Made by a program: the position numbers and the translations under genes
Source of the DNA: Kordia periserrulae
GTDB taxonomy: Bacteria; Bacteroidota; Bacteroidia; Flavobacteriales; Flavobacteriaceae
Length of the DNA: 64,000 nt
Direction: 5' to 3'
Assembly (NCBI RefSeq): GCF_003054265.1
Contig: NZ_QBKT01000004.1
Span: 186,001 to 250,000 of the forward strand
In this document: positions 26,855 to 35,663 of the stretch, one piece after another
Numbering within the stretch: the stretch's first letter is position 1
How the letters are laid out: every line of letters begins with the position of its first letter
The notes under the pieces: model-generated
Database searches by the model: none
Seen by the model: only the letters and a program-made list of their open reading frames with translations
Told to the model about the DNA's origin: nothing

Positions 26855-27994
26855 TTATTTTTCTATGAGCGATTGATACACTTGTATGTTTTGATTAGCA
26901 ATGTTAGCAATGTCAAAACGCTCCAAAGCAACTTCTCGTGCTTTTTTTGCCATTTCAGACGCCAATTCCACATCTGTTAATAATAAATTGATCTTTTCTG
27001 CGAATTCCTTATGCGATTTTGGATCGACTAAAAAACCGGTTTCGCCATCATCTACAATTTCTGTTGCCCACGGATAATTGGTGTTTACAATCGGTTTTTG
27101 CATTGCCATCGCTTCTATCGTCACCATTCCGAACGATTCTGCCAGCGACGGAAATACACACACATTGGCTTCATTGATCAATTCTTTCATGCGATTGTAA
27201 TCAACAACTCCCAAATATGTTACTTTTTCTTTCGCTTCTGCAAAAAGTATTTCTTGAAAAAGTTCCCACGTAGCACGTTGTGTGGTTGCATCTTTGGCAT
27301 CATTTCCCACCAAAATCAATTGACAATGACTATTTTTCTGTATCAATTCGTTAAAAATATGCGCCAATTCTAAGATGCCTTTTTTGCGAATTAAGGTTCC
27401 AAAATACAACACAATGCCTTCTTTTTGTTTGCTGATATCTGGTTGAAAATCAACTATATAAATCCCGTTAGGAATCACAGTGATTTCTTTGTCTGTTTTG
27501 AATAAAGAACTTGTTTTTTCTGCTACAAACTGACTCACCGCAATGATTGTATCCGCTTTTTGAAATGCTTTTTGTTCACGATTATAATTCGCTTGTTTGA
27601 TATTTCTTCCTTCCAAATGACAGAAAAATGTATCGCTTCCGTGCAAACGCATGACTTGTGGAATGGGAAAGTTCATGTTTGCCGAAATGCCTGTCCAATC
27701 CACCACTTCCAAGACATCAATTTGCTCTTTTTTGATAGTTTTATTGATGTACTTGTTGATGATTCCTTCATTCAATTTCCACGTCAACGCGGGATATTTT
27801 CGCAATTTTATTTTGTGAACGGTAATTTTTCCGTCTTGAAATACTTCTTGTTTGTCTTGAAAATAGGTAAATACCGTAATCTTCAAACCTTTGTCTACCA
27901 ACGCTTTGAGCAAGTTTTTCGTACTTGTTCCAATGCCCGCAGATTTTGGGAGTTTTTCGTGAGGATATTCAGGAAGTAAAAACGCAATGTGCAT
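26855..27994 (-). CDS. Glycosyltransferase family 4
   Basis: This 379-aa GT4 has an N-terminal GIGTSTKNLLKALVDKG loop, GIVLYFGTLIRKKGILELA at the donor domain start, and AESFGMVTIEAMAMQKPIVN with both conserved glutamates. Its start codon overlaps the stop of the gene upstream (TAATG). Confidence 0.87.
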   Translation of the reverse strand: MHIAFLLPEYPHEKLPKSAGIGTSTKNLLKALVDKGLKITVFTYFQDKQEVFQDGKITVHKIKLRKYPALTWKLNEGIINKYINKTIKKEQIDVLEVVDWTGISANMNFPIPQVMRLHGSDTFFCHLEGRNIKQANYNREQKAFQKADTIIAVSQFVAEKTSSLFKTDKEITVIPNGIYIVDFQPDISKQKEGIVLYFGTLIRKKGILELAHIFNELIQKNSHCQLILVGNDAKDATTQRATWELFQEILFAEAKEKVTYLGVVDYNRMKELINEANVCVFPSLAESFGMVTIEAMAMQKPIVNTNYPWATEIVDDGETGFLVDPKSHKEFAEKINLLLTDVELASEMAKKAREVALERFDIANIANQNIQVYQSLIEK

Positions 27995-29394
27995 TAGTTC
28001 AACAGGTTTTGAAAAGCGTGATACATGCGCTCGCTGACCTTATCCAACGGATGTTTGGCAATACTTTTTGCCCATTCGAGTCGCTCTGCGCTATTTTGTT
28101 GTTCTAAAGTATCAAAATCTTGCAAAACTTCAAGAAATTCAGCGGATTTTCGTACTTGAAATACTGCTTTTGGATGCTTGTCAAAGGTTTTAAAATGTAC
28201 AAATTGATACAAACGCTCAATATTAAAATCTTGATGTCCATCTTCTTGACGATAACGACAGTAAAATGCAGGTTTTCCGAGTAAAATCGCGTCCAACGCC
28301 ATCGTGGAACCGATATTGAAAATCGCTTCACTATATTGCAATGTACTGTATAAAACGCCTAAGTTTGAGTTAACCGTATAACTTTCTGGCAGTGGAAAAT
28401 CATCATGATTCCATGTTGGAATGACTTCCGTAATCACATCTTTGTATTGCACCAACACAGGCTTAAAACCTTCGTTGTAATCTGCTGGATTTGCTCGTAA
28501 AATGACGTGATATTGCTCCGTACTCCTTTGATTATAAGCCTTTACAGCTTCCGCTAAATCCTTTAAATACAACGGATCATCCATGCCTATCGATGTGAAG
28601 TTTCCTGAAAAACAGAGCAGTTTTTTATCCGTTGGTAAATTATACGCTTTGTAAAATAATTCTTTGGGAATCAAGTATTCCGATTTGGTGTAAAATGTAA
28701 ATTGCGGCGTTCCCGTGACAAAAATGTTGTTTTGTTGAACTTCATCAGGATAATATGTTGTCATTTCTTCCTTCATATAATCGCTCCAAACAAAGTAATA
28801 ATCGGCTTTGAGCATTTTATTTCCTTTCGGAAGATTGTCCCACGAATGAATAAAACTCACCACAGGAATTCCCAAATCTCGTGCCGCCAATACAGGCGCT
28901 AGCGACAAACTCGACACTTGATGCGAACAATACACTAAATCGGGCATGTTTGCAGTTAAATATGCCAAACATTCTTTGTAATAATTGGAAGTTCGGGTTT
29001 GTTTGAAGAAAGTATTTTCAAGCTTTTCGATTCCTTTTTTAGAAGCGTAAAACTTTGATAAAAAACTGATTAATCCAAACTTGAGTTTTTTCTTGAAAGT
29101 ACTCTTTCCTGGCGAAACTCTGTATAATAAATGCTTTTTGTTCCTTTGTGCTTTATCGTTATATCGTAAGGTAGATTTTGCTTTTAAATAGCGTAAAAAG
29201 TCCGTTTTCCCTTGGTAATCAAAGCTTGGTAATTGTTGTGTTTCTATGTTTTTTGGAAGTTTTTCCAAGGCAGATGATTTTACATTGTGCCAAACCAACA
29301 TGTCAATGTTTTCGGGAGTTTCAAAGAAATCACTTGCATAATGATTTTCAAAACTTTGGTATCCCACAAATATGGAAACTATCTTTTTTCGCAT
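27994..29394 (-). CDS. GT-B-like surface-carbohydrate biosynthesis protein
   Basis: This 466-aa soluble protein begins with a Rossmann-like MRKKIVSIFVGYQSFE strand-loop. A middle region (PVVSFIHSWDNLPKG, ADYYFVWSDYMKEEM, FVTGTPQF) resembles GT-B enzymes of the capsule/UDP-sugar type. No close named family is recognised. It overlaps the asparagine-synthetase-like gene by 16 bases, implying tight coupling. A glycosyltransferase role is inferred from fold pattern and context. Confidence 0.6.
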   Translation of the reverse strand: MRKKIVSIFVGYQSFENHYASDFFETPENIDMLVWHNVKSSALEKLPKNIETQQLPSFDYQGKTDFLRYLKAKSTLRYNDKAQRNKKHLLYRVSPGKSTFKKKLKFGLISFLSKFYASKKGIEKLENTFFKQTRTSNYYKECLAYLTANMPDLVYCSHQVSSLSLAPVLAARDLGIPVVSFIHSWDNLPKGNKMLKADYYFVWSDYMKEEMTTYYPDEVQQNNIFVTGTPQFTFYTKSEYLIPKELFYKAYNLPTDKKLLCFSGNFTSIGMDDPLYLKDLAEAVKAYNQRSTEQYHVILRANPADYNEGFKPVLVQYKDVITEVIPTWNHDDFPLPESYTVNSNLGVLYSTLQYSEAIFNIGSTMALDAILLGKPAFYCRYRQEDGHQDFNIERLYQFVHFKTFDKHPKAVFQVRKSAEFLEVLQDFDTLEQQNSAERLEWAKSIAKHPLDKVSERMYHAFQNLLN

Positions 29395-30953
29395 GGGGCT
29401 ATCGCGTTGTTGATATTGTCCGCAAATATAGCCATTGAAAGGACTCTAAAAAGAAAATATACGCCACGATTTGGATTTTTTTGCTGCTGTTTGGCTAATT
29501 GTAGTACTTTTTCAATATCAAAGACCGTATTTAATGCATGTATGTGTTTGTTGAGCATTTTGTACAACTGCTCTCCTATTTCATTGGAAATGCGATGATT
29601 CCAGTCCTGCACAGAAATATCAGACTTGATAGGATTTTTAAAAAACGTCAGCAAATCTTGATTGGAATCGTAAACGATTTGCTCATGAATTTGATCGTAT
29701 TGATAGCGTTTTAATGGTAAATGATGAGTTTGTTTGATAAAATCTTCATGCAAAAATGGCGTAATTTTATTTCGATACGCGGATAAAATCTTGTGACGAT
29801 TCCCAAAATTCCCTGGCAAACGCCCTTTTCTGTAGAAATTGATTAAAATTTCAGCGTTGGAATTACCGTCATAGTTTTTTGTAATTTCTGTTGAAATATT
29901 CCCAGGATATTCATTTATAAAAGACTCATAATCAGACACAAATGATTCTGATAGAAATTCTTTTGGTGTGAGATAATTGTGCAACGCTTTCGCGAGATTG
30001 GAATCTTCAGGAAAAAACATACGGACGCATTCGCCCGCTTCGCCCATCACAAAACTGTAATCGTGAGGAATGCCTTCATTGACAAATTTGAGCATGTCTA
30101 CATAGGAAATCGTAGCCAAACCACCAGAAATATTAGCAATTTGGTTGGCGTAGTATTCAAATTCTTCTTCGTCACACAAGGTTGTATGACTATAGGAAAC
30201 ACCTAAATTTACTGCAATTTCTTTTCCTTGAATGACATCTGCGGAATAGACTTCGCCAAAATTTCCTGTTTTGATGGTTGCATTGCCTTCTTCGACTTGA
30301 CTAAACAAAGTCAAACTATCTTTTCCTGCTGTAGCGCCAAAAAACAGATTTTTCGCCACATTTAGTGCATTTTTTAAAGAAAATGATGGTTTTTCGGTTG
30401 AAAAATCGATTTTTAAGGATTTTTCAGTCTTTTTTAGATTTTCATCAAAAACATGTAGTTTTCCACCTTCTAATCGTGAAATTCCTTGGTATGGCAATGG
30501 AAAAGGTTGCACTTGATAGCCAAACGCAAAATGTGCTTGTACTCCGATTTTATCAAATTGTAACGGCATTTGAAATTCAACAAAATTTTGAAAGTTTAAG
30601 AAGAAGTTTATCTGATTATTTTTTATTAAATAAAAACTTCCATTTACCCCATATAAGTCACTTACAGTAAATAGCTTATTATTTTTTTTATCATAAATAA
30701 AAATCTCAAAAACACCACCAATTTGATTGTAGATAGTTTTTAAACTTTCCTCAAAATTAACATGCAATTCTTTAATAAAATCCAGTATTTTTTCTTGCGT
30801 ATGATCGGACGAATACCAAATAATTTCAAACAGTTCGCTGTCAAACGTATACAACAAACTTCCTTGCTTTTCCTTTTTGAACAATTGCACATCAAATTTG
30901 TTCTTGTTAAAAGAAATATGAAAGTTGGTGATGGTATGTTTTTCAAATGTCAC
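29379..30953 (-). CDS. Asparagine-synthetase-like PP-loop protein, GATase residue lost
   Basis: This 524-aa protein starts from a GTG at 30953 that overlaps the neuA stop (GTGA); an open frame continues to 30992 but would overlap neuA by 43 bases. The N-terminal region (VFEIFIYDKKNNKLFTVSDL) resembles the class II glutamine amidotransferase domain of asparagine synthetases but lacks the N-terminal nucleophilic cysteine. The synthetase part has the ATP-pyrophosphatase loop GATAGKDSLTLF (about residues 206-217), a variant of SGGxDS. Such proteins occur in glycan clusters and may form an amide or other adenylated product. It probably uses ammonia or another amine, not glutamine. Confidence 0.72.
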   Translation of the reverse strand: MTFEKHTITNFHISFNKNKFDVQLFKKEKQGSLLYTFDSELFEIIWYSSDHTQEKILDFIKELHVNFEESLKTIYNQIGGVFEIFIYDKKNNKLFTVSDLYGVNGSFYLIKNNQINFFLNFQNFVEFQMPLQFDKIGVQAHFAFGYQVQPFPLPYQGISRLEGGKLHVFDENLKKTEKSLKIDFSTEKPSFSLKNALNVAKNLFFGATAGKDSLTLFSQVEEGNATIKTGNFGEVYSADVIQGKEIAVNLGVSYSHTTLCDEEEFEYYANQIANISGGLATISYVDMLKFVNEGIPHDYSFVMGEAGECVRMFFPEDSNLAKALHNYLTPKEFLSESFVSDYESFINEYPGNISTEITKNYDGNSNAEILINFYRKGRLPGNFGNRHKILSAYRNKITPFLHEDFIKQTHHLPLKRYQYDQIHEQIVYDSNQDLLTFFKNPIKSDISVQDWNHRISNEIGEQLYKMLNKHIHALNTVFDIEKVLQLAKQQQKNPNRGVYFLFRVLSMAIFADNINNAIAPCEKR

Positions 30954-31648
30954 AGCGTAAGTGTTTTTGCTAATTCCGTAGCTTTTTTCCAATCGTCAAG
31001 CGTATCAATGTTTACATAATATTTTTCATCAGAAACAATATACGAAATGGAATCGCCATACAGCGAATTTTTCTCCATCAATACGTTTGTTTTCATGATG
31101 TAAATGCTTCCATCTCTGTGATACGCTTTCGGTAATTCTTGTCGGCGCGTAATGATATTTTTTTCGCCTGTCGCAATTTGTAAAATACCTTGTTCATTCG
31201 CCTCAAACGTCCAATGTGGATTGTATTGATGCGGCACTTCCAACACAGAAACTAGTGAATCTGTCTGCCTTTCTTGAAAGGTTTCCAACGCACTGTCCAA
31301 AAAACCTTTTGATCGAAAGGGACTTGTCGGTTGCAGTAAACAAATCGCGTCAAAGTGTTTTCCTTCCTTTTCTAAAAACGAAACCGCATGTTGTATTACA
31401 GGCAATGTCGGCGTGTTGTCTTCTGCTAAGTGCTTCGGTCGTACAAAAGGCACATTCGCGCCAAGCGACTTTGCTAGTTCCACAATTTCCAAATCATCCG
31501 TCGTGACCAAAACCTCTGAGATATAGCTCGATTGCAACGCAGCATCAATACTGTATTGAATCAAGGGTTTTCCGTGGAGTAGTTTTTTATTCTTCCCCGG
31601 AACTCCTTTGCTTCCGCCGCGTGCTGGTATGATGGCTAGAGTTTTCAT
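30950..31648 (-). CDS. neuA: CMP-N-acylneuraminate (sialic acid) cytidylyltransferase
   Basis: This 232-aa protein has the nucleotide-binding IIPARGGSKGVPGKNKKLLHG at the start, with SYISEVLVTTDDLEI, LLQPTSPFRS and AYHRDGSIYI. All are characteristic of NeuA/PseF-type CMP-sugar synthetases. It activates sialic acid (or a related nonulosonic acid) with CTP. NeuB and NeuC are encoded just upstream, which favours Neu5Ac over pseudaminic or legionaminic acid. Its ATG is preceded by a CA-rich repeat tract. Cytoplasmic. Confidence 0.9.
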   Translation of the reverse strand: MKTLAIIPARGGSKGVPGKNKKLLHGKPLIQYSIDAALQSSYISEVLVTTDDLEIVELAKSLGANVPFVRPKHLAEDNTPTLPVIQHAVSFLEKEGKHFDAICLLQPTSPFRSKGFLDSALETFQERQTDSLVSVLEVPHQYNPHWTFEANEQGILQIATGEKNIITRRQELPKAYHRDGSIYIMKTNVLMEKNSLYGDSISYIVSDEKYYVNIDTLDDWKKATELAKTLTL

Positions 31649-31721
31649 TTTTTTAGGTGTTGGGTTTTAGGTGTTGGGTCGCTTCGCTTTTTGGTTGTTT
31701 GTTGTTTGTTGTTTGTTTCAG

Positions 31722-31770
31722 ACCATCAGTTCGAGTGAAATTCTGAAAGAATTTCACTCGAACTGATGGT
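31722..31770. repeat. Perfect 23-bp inverted repeat with 3-base loop
   Basis: The arm from ACCATCAGTTCGAGTG through 31744 is matched exactly by 31748-31770, separated by GAA. It looks like a collapsed head-to-head pair of the CGAGTG element family. The transcript would fold into a very stable hairpin between neuC and neuA. No T run follows on the minus strand, so it is not a classical terminator. Confidence 0.8.
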
Positions 31771-31812
31771 TGGAATAATTCAAAATTTAAAATCAAGCAT
31801 TCATTATTCAAA

Positions 31813-32970
31813 TTAATACATAATCGTTTTATGTGCAATGAGCGCTGTGTTTGCTAGTGCTTCCGCGATTTGTTTTCCTGAGTTTCCTTCTCCGTAAATA
31901 TGCTCCGATAGTAAGCCTTTTTGTGAGATTCGTTCTTGAATCGCTTTTTTGATTTCGTTGGTATCGTAATCTACATCCACGACATTTTTTCCTCGTTTTC
32001 TTCTGTTTTGACGTGTTCCGATGTTTACAGTAGGAACGCCAATAAATGAGCATTCACGAATACCTACACTCGAATTTCCCACCAAACAATCACTATTTTT
32101 TAACAAGTGTAAAAAGTCGTTCGGTTCCATGTTTTTAAAGAAACGAATGTTTTCTGGATTAAAGTTTTCACGATAGTATCGAATTCCGTTCGAAGTTCCG
32201 TCTGAACCAGCATCAACGTTTGGCCAAAACCAAAATGTCGGAATGTTGAGTTCGTGAATTGCTTTTAAGGTACATAAAACGTCTTCTCGCGCCGATTCGT
32301 AACGATTCGTTTCTGGATGTTGCATCACCACCAAATAACCGTTAGAAATATCCAAATTAGCTCCTACACCACCATACTTTTCAATCGGGTTGAAATTGTA
32401 ATCGTTTGTATCTAAAACTTCTTTCGCGATATCAATCGACGGACAACCCGTGTTGATGACATATGTTGGATCTTCTCCCAATTTTATTACTCTGTCGCGT
32501 GCATCTTCTGAAGCGACTAAGTGTAAATCTGCCAATTTTGTATTCGCATGGCGGACCTTTTCATCGATATTTCCCGTTACTTCTCCACCTTGAATATGCA
32601 CCAACGGAATGTTTTGATACGCCGCTGCAATACTTGTGGCTATCGTTTCAAATCTGTCTGCAATTGTGATGACAGCGTCTGGTTTTAGATTGTAGAATAC
32701 GTTGGAAAGCTCCATTACACCTAATCCCGTCGTTTTTGCCATGGCGGTCGGATTTTCGCCTTCGAGTACCATAAACACCTTTTCATTAATTGTAAAACCG
32801 TCTTTTTCAATGACTTTCACTGCATTTCCGTATCGTCCCAACAACGCAGAACCAGCCACGACCAATTGCAATTCCAACTTCGGATGCTCTTGAATCGCCT
32901 TCAACGCAGTTTTGATTCTGCTATACGACGGTCGCGCTGTAACTACGGCACATATTTTTCGTTTGTTCAT
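31813..32970 (-). CDS. neuC: UDP-N-acetylglucosamine 2-epimerase (hydrolysing), NeuC
   Basis: This 385-aa protein is of the NeuC/WecB family: KICAVVTARPSYSRIKTAL at the start, VITIADRFETIATSIAA, HIQGGEVTGNIDEKVRHA and NTGCPSIDIA. The length fits hydrolysing epimerases that release ManNAc from UDP-GlcNAc, the first step of sialic acid synthesis. Its position between neuB and neuA supports NeuC rather than WecB. Spacers of repeat DNA separate it from both. Confidence 0.9.
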   Translation of the reverse strand: MNKRKICAVVTARPSYSRIKTALKAIQEHPKLELQLVVAGSALLGRYGNAVKVIEKDGFTINEKVFMVLEGENPTAMAKTTGLGVMELSNVFYNLKPDAVITIADRFETIATSIAAAYQNIPLVHIQGGEVTGNIDEKVRHANTKLADLHLVASEDARDRVIKLGEDPTYVINTGCPSIDIAKEVLDTNDYNFNPIEKYGGVGANLDISNGYLVVMQHPETNRYESAREDVLCTLKAIHELNIPTFWFWPNVDAGSDGTSNGIRYYRENFNPENIRFFKNMEPNDFLHLLKNSDCLVGNSSVGIRECSFIGVPTVNIGTRQNRRKRGKNVVDVDYDTNEIKKAIQERISQKGLLSEHIYGEGNSGKQIAEALANTALIAHKTIMY

Positions 32971-33046
32971 TCTTTTTTTTGCTTTTGGCTCTTAGCCTTT
33001 GGCTTTTGGTGTTTATTAATTTGACTTTTCTTCAATTTGTTTATGT

Positions 33047-33160
33047 GTCATTCCGCACCTGATGCAGAAGCTATTTTGATTTGAATTTTAAAGCTATTCT
33101 CGATACAATTTTATGTCTATCTCGCCTGCGCTTAATATGACAAAAATCACTTGAACTGAC
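33047..33160. repeat. Degenerate copy of the GTCATTCC/CGAGAAGTA repeat group
   Basis: The spacer starts GTCATTCCGCACCTGATGC, contains TTCTCGATACAATTTT and ends CACTTGAACTGACA. It is recognisably related to the other elements but with many changes. It is bordered by TTTTGGCTCTTAGCC-like and ATTCAACATTCAACATTC tracts. Confidence 0.6.
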
Positions 33161-33209
33161 ATTTACCTTAAATTCAACATTCAACATTCATGATTCAAAA
33201 TTTACCATT

Positions 33210-34214
33210 TCAAACAACATCCTCTTCATTCAAAAAATCCCACTGCTTCATGTCTTTTGTTAGCTTTTTTCCGATGACTTCTTGAAATTTTGAGGCTAAG
33301 ATTCCATAGTTTTTAGGTTTTTTAGCTTCTAAATCGTTAAAAGTCAAGATATGTCCTTTTGGTAAATCCTTGTTGATGGCTAAGGATTTTTCAAAGATTT
33401 GTTTTAATTCAGCGTATTGTGAATTGTCTTTTTTGTCAATCGGATGGTACAACGCTTCATCAATGTTTCGAACCGCTTTGACTAATTGTGTCGTTTCTGC
33501 CATTGTTAAGGATGATTTTGCATCGGGCCCAAACATTTCTTTATCAAAAACCACGTGAAACTCCAAGATTTCTGCGCCCAACGTCACTGCTGCAATGCCC
33601 GCTTCGATTCCTGCTGAATGGTCCGAGAATCCAACTTTTACTTGATAACGTTCTTTGAGTTCTTGAATCACGTTTAAACCAAATTGTTTCGGTTGTGTTG
33701 GATAGGACGTCGTACATTGTAAAATGGAGAATTCGCAGTTTTTTTCTTTAAGAAAAGTCACAGTTGCATCCAATTCAGCAAACGAGCTCATTCCCGAAGA
33801 AATGATAATCGGTTTTCCCGTTTTTGCAATTTTTTCTAATAATAGAAAGTTATTGACTTCCCCAGAACCAACTTTGTAACATTTCACACCGACTTCTTCC
33901 AACAAATCTACTGCCGCATTGCTGAATGGTGACGATAAAAAGTCCAATCCGACGTCGTTACAATGTGCTTTCAAGCCTTTCCATTGCTCCAATGAGAATT
34001 CCATGCGTTGCCAGTATTCGTAGCGCGTTGCATCTTGCTTTGAGAATTTTACTCTGAAAGGTTCGTGAATGCTACTTTCCGCCACAGCGATATGTGTTTG
34101 AAATTTAATCGCATCCGCGCCCGTTTTCGCCACAGCATCAATATACGCGTGTGCCATTCCCAAACTTCCGTCATGTGCTTGCGCGATTTCTGCTATGATA
34201 TAGGTTGTTTTCAT
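33210..34214 (-). CDS. neuB: N-acetylneuraminate synthase NeuB
   Basis: This 334-aa TIM-barrel synthase has IIAEIAQAHDGSLGMAHAYI at the start, AVAKTGADAIKFQTHIA, KVGSGEVNNFLLLE, GKPIIISSGMSSFAELD and LQCTTSYP. A short C-terminal SAF (antifreeze-like) domain (SLAINKDLPKGHILTFNDLE) completes the family architecture. It condenses ManNAc with phosphoenolpyruvate. It is first of the neuB-neuC-neuA block. Sequence alone cannot fully exclude a legionaminate-type substrate. Confidence 0.9.
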   Translation of the reverse strand: MKTTYIIAEIAQAHDGSLGMAHAYIDAVAKTGADAIKFQTHIAVAESSIHEPFRVKFSKQDATRYEYWQRMEFSLEQWKGLKAHCNDVGLDFLSSPFSNAAVDLLEEVGVKCYKVGSGEVNNFLLLEKIAKTGKPIIISSGMSSFAELDATVTFLKEKNCEFSILQCTTSYPTQPKQFGLNVIQELKERYQVKVGFSDHSAGIEAGIAAVTLGAEILEFHVVFDKEMFGPDAKSSLTMAETTQLVKAVRNIDEALYHPIDKKDNSQYAELKQIFEKSLAINKDLPKGHILTFNDLEAKKPKNYGILASKFQEVIGKKLTKDMKQWDFLNEEDVV

Positions 34215-34390
34215 TTTTTTTAGGTGTTGGGTTTTGGGTGTTAGGTCGCTTCGCTTTTTGGTTATTTGTTTTTTGTCGATTCGTTGATTTGTCTTGAATC
34301 CTAATTCTCAAATCTAGTTTTAATAACATCCTTCTGCGGAGCAAATTTGTATCAAGAACAGCTTTGAAATTTACATGCTTTTTACTTCAT

Positions 34391-34437
34391 AGTACTTCTC
34401 GATACTTTTTTCCTTCGGAAAAACACTCGAACTGACG
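34391..34437. repeat. Dispersed AGTACTTCTCGATAC...CACTCGAACTGACG element
   Basis: Short member of the family at 23547-23614 with an internal TTTTTTCCTTCGGAAAAA hairpin. The flanking 34215-34390 spacer has the same GGTGTTGGGTTTTGGG tract beside the neuB start. Confidence 0.7.
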
Positions 34438-34451
34438 CTTTCAGTAATTCA

Positions 34452-35663
34452 TCATTCAAAATTTAACATTTCAAAAAACTTTTTCAATTTCTCCACTTGT
34501 TCTTCTACTGTAAAGTTTTCTTCAAACGTTTTTCGCGCGTTATCGCCTATAAATATCCGCTTTTCTGCGTTGTTATACAAATCTATCAATTGCGTTGTCA
34601 TTTGTGATAAATCGTTACACAAAATACTGTTTTGATTGTGAACGATTTCGGGATAACAACTTGCCGCTGCTTTGGTGCTGACCAATACTTGTGCGTAGTT
34701 GAATACCAACGGAATTCGTGTGCGCGTTCCTGTGTTGTATTCCCACGGAATGATGTGCAAATCGTAGGGTTTTAGCTCAGATTGTAAATTTTCTATGAAA
34801 CCTAAACACTGAATTTGTTCGTCTTCTAAACGTTTTTTGAGCGATTCGGAAGCGTATTTGAGGTTTCCAATGACTTTTAGTGTGACGTTTGGAATTTGTT
34901 CTTTTAAATCCTTCCAACAGACTTCTAAAAAGCGTTCCAATCCGATGCGGTTTGCTGTCGTTCCCATGCCACCTAAATGCACGATTGACGGAGTTTTTGC
35001 ATCATTTTTTGTCAATTCCACTTTTTTATAGGTCAGCGGAATGTACAATGCGTTTTTGTTTCCGTAATCTTTGATTTCTTGGGTTTCTGTGTAGGAAGCT
35101 GAAACGCAAGCATAAACACTTTTGACCACATTCAATTCGACGCGTTTTTTTTGCTTGAGATGAAATTTTTGGATGAATGAAAGTTTGCTTTTTAACTTTC
35201 GCAATTTGAATTCCCAATCGTGATGCGCGTATAGTATTGGAATGTTGAGTTTGGAATAGTTTGCCAAAATCGCTGTCCAACGCCATTCAGCCCACACTAA
35301 ATTGATATTGTTTTTTGAGATATATTGCTTTAAAATTTCTTCATTGGTTGAATTCACAAAGAAATATTCAAATTTTTCAGGTTGAAATAGTGCCGTTTTG
35401 ATTCTATTAAACATACCTTTTGGATGAATTTGCGCGACTTGAAAGTGTTGTATTTCCTTGTACAATCCATCAATTTCTTGAATGTATTCTGAGTTTACTT
35501 CTGACGAAAGTCTTGCCTTTTTCCCATCTTGAAAATCCACCAATAGCACATGTACTTTGTAATTCAGCTTCGCTAATAATTGCAAATGACTGAAATAGAC
35601 GGATGCGCCGCCATTGGCATTCGGAGAGATTTTCGTGTTATTGACCAGAAAAAGTACATTCAT
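34452..35663 (-). CDS. Glycosyltransferase family 4
   Basis: This 403-aa GT-B protein starts at the ATG at 35663; the sequence GTGATG gives an alternative GTG and overlaps the stop of the gene upstream. It has NANGGASVYFSHLQLLAKL near the N-terminus and a donor-domain SIVHLGGMGTTANRIGLERF. In the C-terminal motif the usual E-x7-E is replaced by TGTRTRIPLVFNYAQVLVS, as seen in some TuaH-like GT4 enzymes. Substrate unknown. Confidence 0.8.
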   Translation of the reverse strand: MNVLFLVNNTKISPNANGGASVYFSHLQLLAKLNYKVHVLLVDFQDGKKARLSSEVNSEYIQEIDGLYKEIQHFQVAQIHPKGMFNRIKTALFQPEKFEYFFVNSTNEEILKQYISKNNINLVWAEWRWTAILANYSKLNIPILYAHHDWEFKLRKLKSKLSFIQKFHLKQKKRVELNVVKSVYACVSASYTETQEIKDYGNKNALYIPLTYKKVELTKNDAKTPSIVHLGGMGTTANRIGLERFLEVCWKDLKEQIPNVTLKVIGNLKYASESLKKRLEDEQIQCLGFIENLQSELKPYDLHIIPWEYNTGTRTRIPLVFNYAQVLVSTKAAASCYPEIVHNQNSILCNDLSQMTTQLIDLYNNAEKRIFIGDNARKTFEENFTVEEQVEKLKKFFEMLNFE

